Both the position numbers and the translations under genes were made by a program. DNA of 64,000 bases. Origin: SYFT01 sp964471115 (GTDB lineage Bacteria; Acidobacteriota; Vicinamibacteria; Vicinamibacterales; SCN-69-37). The notes under the pieces were generated by a model. It worked only from the letters and a program-made list of their open reading frames with translations, was not told where the DNA came from and did no database searches. The stretch lies in assembly GCA_964471115.1 (NCBI GenBank), contig CAYYFE010000007.1, forward strand, positions 1 to 64,000. Direction: 5' to 3'. Below are positions 44,230 through 53,159 of the stretch, piece by piece; position 1 is the first letter of the stretch; each line of letters starts with the position of its first letter.

Positions 44230-44368
44230 TTCACAACGAGCACTGGAGGCTCGCTGTGCAATACTGGCGCGGCCAGCCCTGAAGGATTGACTGATGACGA
44301 CGCGGACACGACTCGTCGCCGTGGTGGCCCTCAGCGTATGCGCCGGGGCGCTGACGGTCGCGCAGCAG
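44229..44368 (+). repeat. Promoter plus signal-peptide module, copy A
   Basis: Bases from ATTCACAACGAG (44229) through the first 25 codons of the next gene are nearly repeated at 47611-47625 plus 47829-47950. Shared blocks are ATTCACAACGAG, CTCGCTGTGC-ATACT (a likely -10 region), AGGATTGACTGATGACGAC and most of the signal-peptide codons. The mature proteins behind the two copies are unrelated. Confidence 0.85.
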
Positions 44369-45958
44369 CGTGACCGCGCCGTCCGGCCCATGCCCACGGG
44401 GACGGCGTCGATCGCCGGGCGCGTCACGATAGACGTGGACGGGCGCATCCAGCCTGTGCGCCGAGCACGAGTCACCGTCGAATCGTCGGCGCTGGACCGG
44501 CCAAGACAGGTCGACACTGACACCGACGGACGCTATCAACTCACTCAACTGCCTGCTGGCACTTACACCGTGCGCGCTGAGAAGGCCGGCTTCGTGCCTC
44601 GCCTGGCGGATCTGCGGAGGGCGTTCCAGCGTCCGGAGTCGTTTGAGGTCGCCGCCGGCGTCGCGGTGAGCCGGGATCTGCCGATGGTGCGCGGTGCCGC
44701 CATCGAGGGCCAGGTGCTTGATGGCGCCAGCCAGCCCGCCGCCAACATCGTCGTCTCCGCGCTGCGTTTCGTGTACGACGAGAACGGCCGGCGGCCCGCT
44801 CCGGTCGGTCAGACGCGGACGGATGATCGAGGCCGTTTCCGGGTGCACACGCTGCCGGCTGGGGAGTACTACCTGGAGGCCGCGCCCGATCCGCTCGACG
44901 CGCTGACACGACCGGCCGTCCCCGGCCAGCCCGCGACGACGTTGGAACGCACCTATTACCCAGGCGCGCCGCGGATCGACGGCGGTCAGACGATCTCGCT
45001 GGCGCTGGGCGCGACCACATCGGATCTGGTGGTGGTGTTGCCGCGTGTGCAGACCGCGGCGCTGCGCGGGCGGGTCCTCGACTCGACCGGCGCCGCCACA
45101 CCCAACAGCATGGTGCGCATCCAGCGCGCCGGCGGCCCGGTTGGCGAAGTGCGCGGCACGGTGAATCCCTCCAATCAGGTGTTCAGCTACCCCAGCGTTC
45201 CGTCCGGCACGTACTGGCTGATGGGTGTGGCGCGTCCGGCGCCTGGAGCGCCGCTGGAGTTTGCCGCCACACCGCTGACGGTGGCCGGGCAGGACCTGAC
45301 CGATCTGGTCGTCTCCACCACACGCGGCGCACCCGTGCGGGGCCACGTAACCGTCGCCGCGGGGTCCTTGCCGCCGGGCAGGACGCTGGAAGTGCGTGCC
45401 GTGCCGACGGAGTTCGAGTTGCCGTCACTGCCCGGCGAACCACCACTGACCACGCCGGCCACCGTGGCTGCGGATGGCGCGTTTTCGTTCGATCACCTGT
45501 TCGGCCCCACGTTGTTCCGCGTCACGGGCTTGCCGCCCGGATGGGCGCTCGAACGCGTGAGCGTCGACGAAGCGGTGGTGACTGACACACCGGTCGATCT
45601 GCGTGGCGCCACGCCCCGACAGGTCCAGATCATCGTCACATCGCGCACCACGACGCTCTCCGGCAGTGTGCGTGACGACGCCGGACAACCGGCCGGACGC
45701 GCGCGGGTGGTGGTGTTTGCCGACGACGCGACGATGTGGGGCTGGCGGTCGCGGTGGATTGGCAGCGCGGAGGCCGACGCGAACGGGCGGTATGCCCTCG
45801 AGGGCCTGTTGCCCGGCGCCTATCGGGTCGTGGCGGTGCCGTTCCTGGAAGACCACTCGTGGCGCGACCCGCTGATTCTGAACCGGCTGCATCCCGTGGC
45901 CGCGCCGATCACGTTGCGCGAGGCGGCCCACACGGCGGATCTGGTGGTGAAACGGTGA
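44294..45958 (+). CDS. Secreted carboxypeptidase-regulatory-like protein (1)
   Basis: A 554-aa exported protein. The signal peptide is MTTRTRLVAVVALSVCAGALTVAQQ. There are four or five Ig-like carboxypeptidase-regulatory (CarboxypepD_reg) domains; examples are GTASIAGRVTIDVDGRIQPVRRARV, ...LPAGTYTVRAEKAGF, AALRGRVLDSTGAATPNSMV and TLSGSVRDDAGQPAGRARVVV. Such proteins are surface or TonB-receptor-linked folds with no enzyme activity of their own. The following gene overlaps by 4 bases (GTGA) and has the same fold, so the two are co-expressed. Confidence 0.88.
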   Translation: MTTRTRLVAVVALSVCAGALTVAQQRDRAVRPMPTGTASIAGRVTIDVDGRIQPVRRARVTVESSALDRPRQVDTDTDGRYQLTQLPAGTYTVRAEKAGFVPRLADLRRAFQRPESFEVAAGVAVSRDLPMVRGAAIEGQVLDGASQPAANIVVSALRFVYDENGRRPAPVGQTRTDDRGRFRVHTLPAGEYYLEAAPDPLDALTRPAVPGQPATTLERTYYPGAPRIDGGQTISLALGATTSDLVVVLPRVQTAALRGRVLDSTGAATPNSMVRIQRAGGPVGEVRGTVNPSNQVFSYPSVPSGTYWLMGVARPAPGAPLEFAATPLTVAGQDLTDLVVSTTRGAPVRGHVTVAAGSLPPGRTLEVRAVPTEFELPSLPGEPPLTTPATVAADGAFSFDHLFGPTLFRVTGLPPGWALERVSVDEAVVTDTPVDLRGATPRQVQIIVTSRTTTLSGSVRDDAGQPAGRARVVVFADDATMWGWRSRWIGSAEADANGRYALEGLLPGAYRVVAVPFLEDHSWRDPLILNRLHPVAAPITLREAAHTADLVVKR

Positions 45959-47598
45959 TCACATCCCTGCTGTTCGTGCTTGGCGTGGCGCTGACGACGC
46001 CGCAGACCCAACAGGCCACACAGGCGCCTCCGTCCTCGGACACGGCGCAGATTTCGGGTGTGGTGACGCGGGGGGACACGGGCCAGCCGCTGGAAGGCGC
46101 GATGGTCCGGCTGGTGCGATGGGACGGCGGCCTTGGCCGCCAGTTCCCGCCGGTGCGCACCGACGCCGAGGGGCGCTTCCGCGTGGGCCAGTTGCCGCCG
46201 GGCGACTACGCGGCCACGTTCTCGGCGGATGGGTTCGTCAGCCTCGACTTCGGCCAGCGCCACCCCCAGATGCCCGCGCAGCGGATCGAGTTGGCGGCCG
46301 GTCAACAGTACACGTCGGCGAACATCACGTTGCCGCGAACGGTGGCGATCGAAGGGCAGCTCGTTGACGAGTTCGGCGACCCGGTACCGGGACTGCTCGT
46401 CCAGATCATGCGCGTGCAGTTCGTCGCCGGTAAACACCGGCTGATGCCCGTGGGCGGAAGCCGCGGGGCGACCACCAACGACCTCGGCCACTTCCGTCTG
46501 TTCAATCTGCCGCCGGGCGAGTATTACCTCGTCGCGTTGTCCGGGCCATTCGCCGGCGCTGAAGCCGCGGCCGGCTTCTCACTGACCTACTACCCCGGCA
46601 CCGCCAACCCGCAGGAGGCGAAAACCATCACGGTGGGCGTCGGCGCGGATGTGACGGGTATCACCATGGCGATGAGTCCCGCACCCGTCTCATCGATTCG
46701 AGGCGTGACGATGGACGCCACCGGGAAACCGATGCAGGCAGAACTCATGCTCGTGCCGGTGAGCGGCGACGACGTGCGCGCGCCGATCATCGCGCGGATG
46801 CCCACGGCGCCGGATGGATCGTTCGAGATCAGGAACGTGGCGGCCGGCACGTACGCGTTGCATGGATTCGGGCGCCCGGTTGGCGGCGGCAATCTGGCGC
46901 GAGCGCCGTTTGGCGCCACACCACTGACCGTTGATGGCGACCTGCGCGACGTGGAGGTGCGCATCGCCACGGGCGGGGCCCTGCGCGGCCGGATCCTGAT
47001 CGAAGGTGACGGCACGCCGCCCACGCCGGACCGTGTGCGTGTCGCCCCGGCGCCCGTGAACTTCGCGACCGGACCGGTGGGTGGCGGCCCGTCCGACAGC
47101 GTCATCACGCCGGACTGGACGTTTGAGGTCACCAATCAGCACGGCCATCGTGTCGTGCGGATGATCATCGGCACCTCGGGCTGGATGCTCAAGCAGGTCA
47201 TGCGCGGCGGCGTGGACATCACGGACCAGCCGCTCGATTTCCGCAACGGCGACATCGATGACGTGGAGATCACGATCACCAATCGCGCGGGGACGGTCAC
47301 CGGCACGGTCACCGACGAGAGCGCTCCTGTGCCGAACGCCACCGTGTTGCTGTTCGCGGCCGATCCGGCCCAGCGTGTGTTTCCGTCGCGTCACATGGGT
47401 ATGGCTCGCGCCAACGCGACCGGCGCCTTCACGGCGTCGGGCCTGCCGCCCGGAGACTACCTGGCCATCGCCGTCCCCACGGCCACGCCGGACTGGCAGG
47501 ACCCGGCCATCCTCGAGACATACGCGGCAGATGCGACCCGCGTCACCGCCACCGCCGGCGCCACGGCCACAGTCGCCCTGCGACTCGTCAGACGCTGA
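45955..47598 (+). CDS. Secreted carboxypeptidase-regulatory-like protein (2)
   Basis: A 547-aa protein starting at GTG 45955 inside the previous stop codon. The signal peptide VITSLLFVLGVALTTPQTQQ is followed by repeats of the same Ig-like regulatory fold as its neighbour (ISGVVTRGDTGQPLEGAMVRL; IEGQLVDEFGDPVPGLLVQI; LRGRILIEGDG; VTGTVTDESAPVPNATVLLF). It probably arose by tandem duplication. No enzymatic residues are seen. The longer open frame to 45736 only shadows the preceding gene. Confidence 0.87.
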   Translation: MITSLLFVLGVALTTPQTQQATQAPPSSDTAQISGVVTRGDTGQPLEGAMVRLVRWDGGLGRQFPPVRTDAEGRFRVGQLPPGDYAATFSADGFVSLDFGQRHPQMPAQRIELAAGQQYTSANITLPRTVAIEGQLVDEFGDPVPGLLVQIMRVQFVAGKHRLMPVGGSRGATTNDLGHFRLFNLPPGEYYLVALSGPFAGAEAAAGFSLTYYPGTANPQEAKTITVGVGADVTGITMAMSPAPVSSIRGVTMDATGKPMQAELMLVPVSGDDVRAPIIARMPTAPDGSFEIRNVAAGTYALHGFGRPVGGGNLARAPFGATPLTVDGDLRDVEVRIATGGALRGRILIEGDGTPPTPDRVRVAPAPVNFATGPVGGGPSDSVITPDWTFEVTNQHGHRVVRMIIGTSGWMLKQVMRGGVDITDQPLDFRNGDIDDVEITITNRAGTVTGTVTDESAPVPNATVLLFAADPAQRVFPSRHMGMARANATGAFTASGLPPGDYLAIAVPTATPDWQDPAILETYAADATRVTATAGATATVALRLVRR

Positions 47599-47625
47599 CA
47601 CACCTTCTCAATTCACAACGAGAAA

Positions 47626-47828
47626 TGGAGGGCTGGGAGGTTCTGCAGGACGTGTAAGGACATTGGCGGGTTGGACGCCGCGTGCGCGGCGTTGTCGGGA
47701 GGTGCGAGGTCGTGGCCAAACACTCCGGATGGATGCGGGTGGAGCGTTTGGCCACGACCTCGCACCTCCCGACAAGCCCGGCGGAGCCGGGCTTCCAACC
47801 CGCCCATGCATTACCTCCCCGTCCTCCA
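47626..47828. mobile_element. MITE-like palindromic element, about 203 bp
   Basis: Imperfect terminal inverted repeats (47626-47647 and 47807-47828, 18 of 22 matching) enclose nested structures: outer arms 47661-47675 / 47794-47808 (14 of 15), a hairpin CGCCGCG-TG-CGCGGCG at 47676-47691, a perfect 28-bp central stem (47694-47721 / 47746-47773) with a 24-base loop, and a hairpin GCCCGGC-GGA-GCCGGGC at 47776-47792. No protein is encoded. Comparison with the module at 44229 shows it interrupts an otherwise matching upstream region, so it behaves like a non-autonomous insertion. Confidence 0.75.
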
Positions 47829-47874
47829 ATCCTCGCTGTGCCATACTTGCTCGGCCAGCGCACAGGATTGACTG

Positions 47875-50100
47875 ATGACGACACGGATGCGACTTGTCGC
47901 CGTGATGGCCCTTGGCGTGTGCGCCGGGGTGCTGGCGCACGCCCAGCAGGCGCCGCGCCAGCAGCCCCCGGTCTTCCGCGCCAATACCGAACTGGTCGAA
48001 ATCGACGTGGTCGTCATCGACAAGGATGGCAACCGCGTCCATGGCCTGACGAAGGACGACTTCGTCCTGCGCGACCGGCGGCAGCCGCAGACGATTGAGA
48101 CGTTCACCGAAGTGCGGCGCGAGGTGGAACGCGCGAGTGAGACGCCGCGCCCGCCGGTCACCGCGCGCATCGATGTCGCGTCGAACAAGACGCCCGAGGC
48201 CGGGCGGCTGGTCGTGCTGCTGCTCGACGACCTGCACGTCTGGCAGGGCCGTACTGACACGGTCAAGGAGATCGCGCGCAAGATCGTCACCGACCTCGGC
48301 CCCGAATCGTCCATGGCCCTGCTGCAGGCCGGTGGCGAACATTCGACCGAAGTGACCAACGACCGCACGCGGCTGCTCGAATCGATCGACCGGTTCAAGG
48401 GCAGACGCCCGGTGCGCCGGCCGCTGGAGAATTGCGTCCTCAGACCGATCAAACGCAACCCGGACGTGCCGGAGGACTTCGATCCGGGCTGCGACATTCA
48501 GGACGCCTACGCGAATGTCAGCATCGGGCAGACCCTCTGGGATGCGGCGAAGATCCTCGGGCGTGAGGACCGGCGCCGGAAGGCATTCATCCTCGTGTCG
48601 GAGAGCTCGGCCGGCGACCTGTCGGGTTTGTTCGACGGTGGCACGGGCATGCCTACGGCGCCGGTCGATTCGTCCGGCTATTTGTCTGGAAACCTGGAAG
48701 GCATCGGCGTGAACGCAGGCATCTCGCAGCGCTTTGATGTTCTCTTGGCCATGCTCACGGCGATGCGACGCGCCAACGTCGCCGCCTATGCCATCGACCC
48801 GCGCGGACACGTGTCACCACAGGAAATGCTTGTTGAGTGTTTGCCGGGAAGGGTCGGGCAGCGGGTGGGCGAGTTGGGCATCGGCCCCGACCCTTGCGAA
48901 GGCAACACCGGCAACGTCCCCCAGTCCTGGAGCAGTTGGGTACGGCAGGCGCAGCAAGGTCTGAAGATCGTGGCCGAGGCCACCGGCGGCTTCGCCGTCG
49001 TTGACAGCGACGACTTCACCAGCGGCATCGACCAGATCATCGACGACATCGACAACTACTACCTGCTCGGTTTCTACACGAACGACCTGAAGTCGAAGGG
49101 GTACCGACCGGTGCAGGTCGAAGTGAAAGGGCGCCCCGATCTCACGCTGCGCTTCCGGCAGGGCTACGAGATTCGCGCAGATGAGGAAGAGAGAAACGCG
49201 AAGCGCGATCCGCTGCATGTGCTCGTCGACAACGTGCTGCCGACCTCGGATTTGCCGCTGCGCCTTCACGCGATTCCCACCCCCGGCGAGGGCACGGACC
49301 GTTCCCGCGTCGCGGTGTCGCTGGAATTGACCGTGCCACGGACGCTCCTGGCCGGTGGCGACGATGACCGGTTGCTCGACGGGATCCGGTACGGCGTCTA
49401 CGCCATCGACCTGAAGGGCGCCAGGGTCCGCGAACACATCGGGTCGGGCGCGCGGGTGGCGCTGCGTCCGCGTCCCGATGGCGGCGCACCGCCGCCGAAC
49501 GTGACGTATCAGATTGCCCTGGAGCTGGAGTTGCCGCCGGGGCGGTACCAGCTGCGCGCCTCGGCGCAGAGCGACAAACTTGGCGCGGGCGGCTCCGTGT
49601 ATCTGCCGGTCGACGTCCCGGACTTCTCGAAGGCCGATCTCGCACTCACCGACCTGTTGCTCGCCTTCGCCGACGGCCCCCGCGTGCCCGTCGCGCGCGA
49701 CCGGCGCGATCTCACGATGACGGTGACCACGCAGGTGCGTGTGCCGGCCGGGACCGCGCCGATGGCGCCAAGGGGCGTTCCCCTGCTGGCGCCGCCCGTC
49801 GTCGTGCCCGCGCTGCCCTTCGATCCGGCGCTCGATCGGGCGTTCACCTCGAGCGACACCCTGCGTCTGCACTTCCGCGCGGTCCACCGGCAGCGCCGGC
49901 CGGTGCTGGCGACGATTTCGGCGCTTGCGCCGGACGGCCGCACGGTCGTCACCTTCGATCGCGACCTGCCTGACCACGGCAGCCTGGACGTCCGACTGCC
50001 GCTGGCGCAGCTGACGCCCGGCGCTTACACGTTGCGCGTGGTCGTGTCCGACGGCGTCCGGACCGCGGCCAAGGACGTCGGTTTCGTCGTCACGCGCTGA
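47875..50100 (+). CDS. VWFA-domain protein with acidobacterial VWFA-related domain
   Basis: A 741-aa exported protein. The signal peptide MTTRMRLVAVMALGVCAGVLAHAQQ almost repeats that of the gene at 44294. The acidobacterial VWFA-related module is clear: FRANTELVEIDVVVIDKDG, HGLTKDDFVLRDRRQPQ, LVVLLLDDLHVWQGRTDT, then NYYLLGFYTNDLKSKGYRPV. It may be involved in adhesion or protein binding. The C-terminal 300 residues are beta-rich. The 3' end overlaps the reductase gene on the other strand by 11 bases. Confidence 0.92.
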   Translation: MTTRMRLVAVMALGVCAGVLAHAQQAPRQQPPVFRANTELVEIDVVVIDKDGNRVHGLTKDDFVLRDRRQPQTIETFTEVRREVERASETPRPPVTARIDVASNKTPEAGRLVVLLLDDLHVWQGRTDTVKEIARKIVTDLGPESSMALLQAGGEHSTEVTNDRTRLLESIDRFKGRRPVRRPLENCVLRPIKRNPDVPEDFDPGCDIQDAYANVSIGQTLWDAAKILGREDRRRKAFILVSESSAGDLSGLFDGGTGMPTAPVDSSGYLSGNLEGIGVNAGISQRFDVLLAMLTAMRRANVAAYAIDPRGHVSPQEMLVECLPGRVGQRVGELGIGPDPCEGNTGNVPQSWSSWVRQAQQGLKIVAEATGGFAVVDSDDFTSGIDQIIDDIDNYYLLGFYTNDLKSKGYRPVQVEVKGRPDLTLRFRQGYEIRADEEERNAKRDPLHVLVDNVLPTSDLPLRLHAIPTPGEGTDRSRVAVSLELTVPRTLLAGGDDDRLLDGIRYGVYAIDLKGARVREHIGSGARVALRPRPDGGAPPPNVTYQIALELELPPGRYQLRASAQSDKLGAGGSVYLPVDVPDFSKADLALTDLLLAFADGPRVPVARDRRDLTMTVTTQVRVPAGTAPMAPRGVPLLAPPVVVPALPFDPALDRAFTSSDTLRLHFRAVHRQRRPVLATISALAPDGRTVVTFDRDLPDHGSLDVRLPLAQLTPGAYTLRVVVSDGVRTAAKDVGFVVTR

Positions 50101-50626
50101 CCACGCGGTACTCGAGCAGCGCGATGCCGCTCTTCGGATACACCGTGTGCCGCGTGAGCGCCAGCGGCGTCTGACGCATCGGCCCCGGCATCAGCGGAAT
50201 GCCCTCGCCCAGCAGCACGGGCACGACGGCAATCTCCACCGAGTCCACGAGCCCTTCAGCCACCAGGCTGCGGAAGAGGCTGCCGCCCCCGAACAGCCAG
50301 ATGTCCTTGCCCGGTTGTGCCTTGAGCGCCGCCACCTCGTCAGCGAGCCGGCTGATCACTCGAGGGCCCTTCCCGCCATCACCGGTCATGGTCGTGGAGC
50401 AGACGATGGTGGTCTTGCCGAAGGCGGTCGCGCCACCCGCCTGGCCCGACCGGACCATGGCGTCCCACGTGCGCCGGCCCATCAGCAGGGTGTCGAACTG
50501 CGCGAAGAGCGCGCCGAAGTCGATGTCCGGGTCCATCGGAATCCAGTCGTATTCGCCGCCCGGACCGGCGATGAAGCCGTCCAGACTGGACGCCACCTGA
50601 TACCGCAACCGTCGTGTGCGCGCCAT
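50090..50626 (-). CDS. RibD C-terminal/dihydrofolate-reductase-like reductase
   Basis: A 178-aa NADPH-dependent reductase of the RibD C-terminal superfamily. ASSLDGFIAGPGGEYDW, TLLMGRRTWDAM and DIWLFGGGSLFRSLVAEGLVDSVEIAVVPVLLGEG are typical. ATG 50626 follows GGGAGGG by a normal distance. The substrate is unknown. It diverges from a tetR gene, with two near-identical operators between them (50655-50702). Confidence 0.88.
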   Translation of the reverse strand: MARTRRLRYQVASSLDGFIAGPGGEYDWIPMDPDIDFGALFAQFDTLLMGRRTWDAMVRSGQAGGATAFGKTTIVCSTTMTGDGGKGPRVISRLADEVAALKAQPGKDIWLFGGGSLFRSLVAEGLVDSVEIAVVPVLLGEGIPLMPGPMRQTPLALTRHTVYPKSGIALLEYRVVSA

Positions 50627-50654
50627 GTCGTGCCCTCCCTCGGCAAACACCATA

Positions 50655-50702
50655 TCTAAATGACCATTTAGAAATCAAGACAAATCTTAACGGCCGTTTA
50701 TA
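50655..50702. promoter_or_regulatory. Two TetR-type operators between reductase and tetR
   Basis: Operator 1 is TCTAAATG-AC-CATTTAGA (50655-50672, perfect). Operator 2 is TCTTAACGGCCGTTTATA (50685-50702, near-palindromic, about two thirds identical to operator 1). Centres are 30 bp apart, i.e. about three helical turns. A TATAAT box (50699-50704) for tetR overlaps operator 2, and a TAGATAT-like -10 on the other strand overlaps operator 1. Confidence 0.7.
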
Positions 50703-50714
50703 ATCAGGCGCATC

Positions 50715-51365
50715 ATGGCTCGTCCCCGGCGCAACACCGACACCGAAATTCTGGCCGCCGCTTTCCGCGCGATTGCCCGGCTGGGGCCGGCGAAACTGAC
50801 GCTCAACGACGTGGCGGCCGAGGCGGGCGTCACCGCGGCGTCGCTGGTGCAGCGGTTCGGCTCGAAGCGCGCCCTGCTGCTGGCCGCGGCCACCGACGCC
50901 GCGGGCGGCCATGTGTACATCTTCTCGGGCCTGCGCGAACGGCACCGCTCTCCCATCGCCGCGTTGTACGGCCTGGCCGACTGCATGGCGGTGCTGGGCT
51001 CGACGCCGGAGGAGGTGGCGCACTCGCTGGCGTTCCTGCAGATTGACCTGACCGACCGCGAGTTCCTCGAACACGCCCAGGCGGCGTCACTGGGCTTTCG
51101 GGCGGGCATTCTGGGGTTGTTGCGCGACGCGCGCGCGGAGGGCCGGCTCGCCCCCTGTCATCTGCCGTCGCTGGCGCGCGCCATCCAGTCCACGCTGAAC
51201 GGCTCGGTGCTGGACTGGGCCATCCACCGCGACGGGCCGATGGCGGCCTGGGTCCGGCAGGACCTGCGCGCCGTGCTGGCGCCGTACGTGCTCACTCAAT
51301 CCGGAACAGATGCGTCCGGCTCCGCAGATACACCGCGCCGTCGACGATCACCGGTGACGCGATGA
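50715..51365 (+). CDS. TetR-family regulator
   Basis: A 216-aa repressor. The HTH is near the N-terminus (EILAAAFRAIARLGPAKLTLNDVAAEAGVTAASLVQRFGSK, seen as its parts), followed by a helical ligand-binding domain. It is the likely regulator of itself and of the divergent reductase through the two operators upstream. The 3' end runs 74 bases into the opposite propeller gene, so the last residues are low-complexity (PRRRRSPVTR). Confidence 0.9.
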   Translation: MARPRRNTDTEILAAAFRAIARLGPAKLTLNDVAAEAGVTAASLVQRFGSKRALLLAAATDAAGGHVYIFSGLRERHRSPIAALYGLADCMAVLGSTPEEVAHSLAFLQIDLTDREFLEHAQAASLGFRAGILGLLRDARAEGRLAPCHLPSLARAIQSTLNGSVLDWAIHRDGPMAAWVRQDLRAVLAPYVLTQSGTDASGSADTPRRRRSPVTR

Positions 51366-52611
51366 ACGACTGATCCTGCAGGGTATTGGTCGCCAGCACC
51401 TCAAACGACTCGGCGGCGCGCACCACGACGACGTCGCCCTCCTCGGTCGCCAGATAAAGTCTGCCGCCGGCCGCCACAGGCGAGGCCTTGAAGTTGTACG
51501 GTTTGGGCAGGCGCTGGGTCGCCCAGATGGCCCGGCCCGTGGCCGCGTCGAAGCTGCTGACCAGGCCGGCATCGCTCACGACATAGAGCCGGCCGTCGAG
51601 CAGCACCGGCGACGGCGTGTAGGACACCCCGCGCGGCGTCGACCACGCGATGGCGTCGGTGCCGGTGAGGTCGCCGCGCCGGCCCAGCCGGATGGCCATC
51701 AGGTACTTGATCGTGTGGCCCGACATCGAGAACACGAGATCGCCATGCTGCACGATCTGCGGCACGGAGTTTTCTCCCAGCCCACGCGCCTCCCAGAGAG
51801 GCGCGCCGGTCTCGTAGTCGTACCCACGCGTCGTCTCGCCGTTGATCACGATCTGCTTCCGTCCGTCGTGTGTGGCGACAAACGGCGGCGCCCAGTTGTA
51901 CCGCTCGGTCCGGGGGATGCGAAACAGCTCGCGGCCCGTCGCCGCCTCGAGCACCGCGAGAAATCCGCCCTCGAGGTGATCGAAGAGCACGAGGAGCCGC
52001 CCCTCGTGCAGTACCGGCGCCGTGCCTTCTCCGAACGCGCCGTCCATCCGGAGCCGGACGCCGAAGTCCTTTCGCCAGTGCAACTCCCCGTCGAGCGAAT
52101 AGGCATACAACCCGCGGGACCCGAAAAACGCATACACGCGCTGCCCGTCGCTCACCGGAGAATTCGACGCGAAGCTGCCGTACGTGCGGTGATACCCCTC
52201 GTGCGGCGTCGCCACGGTGGCGGTCCGCTGCCACACGGTCCTGCCGGTGGCGCGATCCACCGCGAGCACCTCGAACCGGTGCTCCAGGCCCGCATCAGCG
52301 CCCCCGCCCCCGCCCCTGGTCCGAGCTGGCGCCGCGCTGCCTCGACCGGTGGGAATCGCGGTGGTGAAGAACAGCCGGTCGCCAACGACGATCGGTGTCG
52401 AGTGTCCGCGGCCCGGCACCGGGACTTTCCACCGCACACCGCTCGTGTCCGACCACCGCAGTGGCGCATCACCCACAGCCACGCCAGTGCCAAACGGCCC
52501 GCGCCACTGCAGCCACCCCGTCGATGGCTGCGACAACGACGCCGGTGGCGCAACCAGCCCGACCGCGGCCGACACTCCGGCCAGACACACGACGACCGAT
52601 AGTAAGTGCAT
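51292..52611 (-). CDS. Exported PQQ-binding-like beta-propeller protein
   Basis: A 439-aa protein with a signal peptide (MHLLSVVVCLAGVSAAVGL). Propeller blades of the PQQ/outer-membrane assembly type are visible (STPIVVGDRLFFTTA; VLAVDRATGRTVWQR; VYAFFGSRGLYAYSLDGELHWRK; GRLYVVSDAGLVSSFDAATGRAIWATQ; GRLYLATEEGDVVVV). No dehydrogenase active-site features are evident, so it may be a scaffold or sensor. It converges with the tetR gene and diverges from the acetyltransferase. Confidence 0.88.
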   Translation of the reverse strand: MHLLSVVVCLAGVSAAVGLVAPPASLSQPSTGWLQWRGPFGTGVAVGDAPLRWSDTSGVRWKVPVPGRGHSTPIVVGDRLFFTTAIPTGRGSAAPARTRGGGGGADAGLEHRFEVLAVDRATGRTVWQRTATVATPHEGYHRTYGSFASNSPVSDGQRVYAFFGSRGLYAYSLDGELHWRKDFGVRLRMDGAFGEGTAPVLHEGRLLVLFDHLEGGFLAVLEAATGRELFRIPRTERYNWAPPFVATHDGRKQIVINGETTRGYDYETGAPLWEARGLGENSVPQIVQHGDLVFSMSGHTIKYLMAIRLGRRGDLTGTDAIAWSTPRGVSYTPSPVLLDGRLYVVSDAGLVSSFDAATGRAIWATQRLPKPYNFKASPVAAGGRLYLATEEGDVVVVRAAESFEVLATNTLQDQSFIASPVIVDGAVYLRSRTHLFRIE

Positions 52612-52667
52612 GGTGGTCTCCCCGTAGCCAAGCGTATCGCGTCGCGAGGCTGTTACGCTGAGTCACC

Positions 52668-53159
52668 ATGCAGATTCAACCACTGACCGCCGCAGATCTC
52701 CCGTTGATGCATGAGCTGCTGACCGTGTTCGGCGAGGCCTTTCACGAGCCGGACACGTATGGCGCACACCGGCCGTCGCCTGAGTACCTCACGCGTCTGC
52801 TGGACAGCGAGGCCTTCATCGCCCTCGCCGCGGTGCACGACGGCCATGTCGTGGGCGGCCTGGCCGCCTATGTGCTGCCGAAGTTCGAGCAGGCGCGCAG
52901 CGAGATCTACATCTACGACCTGGCGGTCGCCGAGGCGCACCGGCGTCAGGGCATTGCGACGGCGCTGATTCGCCGGCTCCAGGAGGTGGCCGCGGCCCGC
53001 GGGGCCTGGGTCATCTACGTGCAGGCCGACCACGGCGACGACCCGGCCATCGCGCTCTACACCGGCCTCGGCACACGCGAGGACGTCCTGCACTTCGACA
53101 TCACAACGACGCCGTCGCCGGCCGGCGGCGCACCGCATCCGCATCCGGCTCGTCGATGA
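52668..53159 (+). CDS. AAC(3)-I-like aminoglycoside N-acetyltransferase (GNAT)
   Basis: A 163-aa GNAT protein. AAYVLPKFEQARSEIYIYDLAV, the acetyl-CoA loop RRQGIATALI, VIYVQADHGDDPAIALYTGLG and a C-terminal HFDI match, as I recall them, the diagnostic segments of AAC(3)-I (gentamicin/fortimicin 3-N-acetyltransferases), well beyond generic GNAT similarity. Length is about that of AacC1 plus a short tail. The gene stands alone with its own promoter-like TGTTACGCT region and no integron, transposon or resistance gene nearby, so it looks like a chromosomal resident. The 3' end overlaps the AAA+ gene by 59 bases. Activity must be tested. Confidence 0.85.
   Translation: MQIQPLTAADLPLMHELLTVFGEAFHEPDTYGAHRPSPEYLTRLLDSEAFIALAAVHDGHVVGGLAAYVLPKFEQARSEIYIYDLAVAEAHRRQGIATALIRRLQEVAAARGAWVIYVQADHGDDPAIALYTGLGTREDVLHFDITTTPSPAGGAPHPHPARR

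Noticed and set aside
47661..47808. Simple rho-independent terminator for the gene ending at 47598
   Set aside because: There are several nested stems with outer terminal repeats and no T-run, and comparison with the empty copy upstream shows an insertion, so a mobile element fits better.
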